The notes under the pieces: model-generated
What the model was told of the DNA's origin: nothing
Seen by the model: the letters and a program-made list of their open reading frames with translations, nothing else
The model's database searches: none
Assembly (NCBI GenBank): GCA_964552325.1
Contig: CAZKHA010000163.1
Location: forward strand, 1 to 7,810
Direction of reading: 5' to 3'
Length of the DNA: 7,810 bases
Source: CAZKCK01 sp964552325
GTDB lineage: Bacteria > Bacteroidota > Bacteroidia > Bacteroidales > TTA-H9
Shown here: positions 7,596-7,810 of the stretch, one piece after another
How the letters are laid out: each line of letters opens with the position of its first letter
Numbering within the stretch: position 1 is the first letter of the stretch
Translations under genes and position numbers: made by a program

Positions 7596-7696
7596 AAATC
7601 ACTAGTGTCCGATAAAACATTGAGATTCCTCGCTTCATTACATTAAGCTCGGAATCTTCTGTTGCTATGTAAGTTTTAACCGGACAACAGTGATTT
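7596..7696. repeat. Nested inverted-repeat element of about 101 bases (MITE- or IS-remnant-like)
   Basis: The outer arms are 7596-7617 and 7674-7696. Read inward, both begin AAATCACT, then share TGTCCG and TAAAA. The variable parts are AG against GT and A against GT, so 19 of 23 aligned positions match with one gap. About 56 bases lie between the arms and contain a second hairpin. Conserved ends with unrelated short interior suggest a non-autonomous mobile element or the two joined ends of an insertion sequence that lost its transposase; no family is assigned. No exact target-site duplication was found (flanks CATTAT and CTTTTAT). As RNA it would fold strongly and could also separate the convergent genes on either side. 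Confidence 0.6.
7623..7657. repeat. Inner hairpin of the repeat element (REP-like)
   Basis: AGATTCCTCGCT (7623-7634) pairs with AGCTCGGAATCT (7646-7657) at 10 of 12 positions, with an 11-base loop and a two-base internal mismatch. It is centred inside the outer arms. The ATTCCTCGCT...GCTCGGAAT pattern resembles a short palindromic intergenic repeat I remember from many bacterial genomes, unverified here. No T-run follows directly, so a simple intrinsic terminator is not supported. Confidence 0.55.
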
Positions 7697-7810
7697 CTTT
7701 TATAAACTTTTCAAAATCTATTTTTAACGAACCAAATGTTTCGTATAATTCAGGATACCCTAGCGCATAATCAATTGTGTACTTCGTTCTAGTCTCAAAA
7801 ATCAATAACA
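7665..7810 (-). CDS. C-terminal fragment of an unrecognised protein, cut by the window edge
   Basis: On the minus strand a frame enters from the right edge (first whole codon at 7808) and stays open for 47 codons, ending with TAG at 7665-7667. The composition is protein-like: it contains FETRTKYTIDYALGYPELYE and then a charged helix-like stretch with FEKFIKE. I recognise no family. The last residues, roughly ITVVRLKLT, are encoded by the right arm of the inverted-repeat element and the bases just inside it, which suggests the natural C-terminus was replaced when the element arrived. It is convergent with the DUF5916 gene. A frame this short at the edge of AT-rich DNA could be chance, so confidence is modest. 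Confidence 0.45.
   Translation of the reverse strand, partial: LLIFETRTKYTIDYALGYPELYETFGSLKIDFEKFIKEITVVRLKLT

Noticed and set aside
7426..7638. 70-codon minus-strand frame across the end of the DUF5916 gene and the repeats
   Set aside because: It is antisense to a certain gene, and its middle is simply the translated tandem repeat (CTFHPVPFTLI).

Overview
The window looks like chromosomal DNA from a Bacteroidota member, probably of the Cytophagales type. The evidence is a secreted protein with a C-terminal type IX secretion (T9SS) sorting domain, a DUF5916 outer-membrane-type protein, a CreD of the Bacteroidota form, absent Shine-Dalgarno sequences before the start codons, one well-placed TAnnTTTG promoter element, and moderately AT-rich DNA. 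The genus cannot be named from the sequence.

Layout, left to right. 1-209 is non-coding and holds two weak hairpins. 210-1577 (minus) is creD, an inner-membrane protein. 1578-2201 is a 624-base divergent spacer with short palindromes and direct repeats but no convincing gene. 2202-3386 (plus) is an RlmI-type 23S rRNA cytosine methyltransferase. Only 30 bases separate it from the convergent gene at 3417-4580 (minus), a secreted endonuclease/exonuclease/phosphatase-fold enzyme with a T9SS sorting domain. 4581-4923 is a second divergent spacer, with a good promoter for the secreted enzyme. 4924-7551 (plus) is a large DUF5916 protein with an N-terminal CBM9-like domain. From 7551 to the end there is a 14-base tandem repeat starting inside the stop codon, then a nested inverted-repeat element of about 101 bases, then the C-terminal end of an unrecognised minus-strand reading frame whose last codons lie in that element.

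The four complete genes do not form an operon: strands alternate (-, +, -, +) and each appears to be its own transcription unit. Three of the products act at or outside the envelope (CreD in the inner membrane, the T9SS cargo outside the cell, DUF5916 probably in the outer membrane), but nothing in the sequence ties them to one pathway. I do not see a new multi-gene system here. The most unusual part is the repeat cluster at 7551-7696 and its overlap with the end of the minus-strand reading frame. The DUF5916 protein is the gene whose biological role is least understood.
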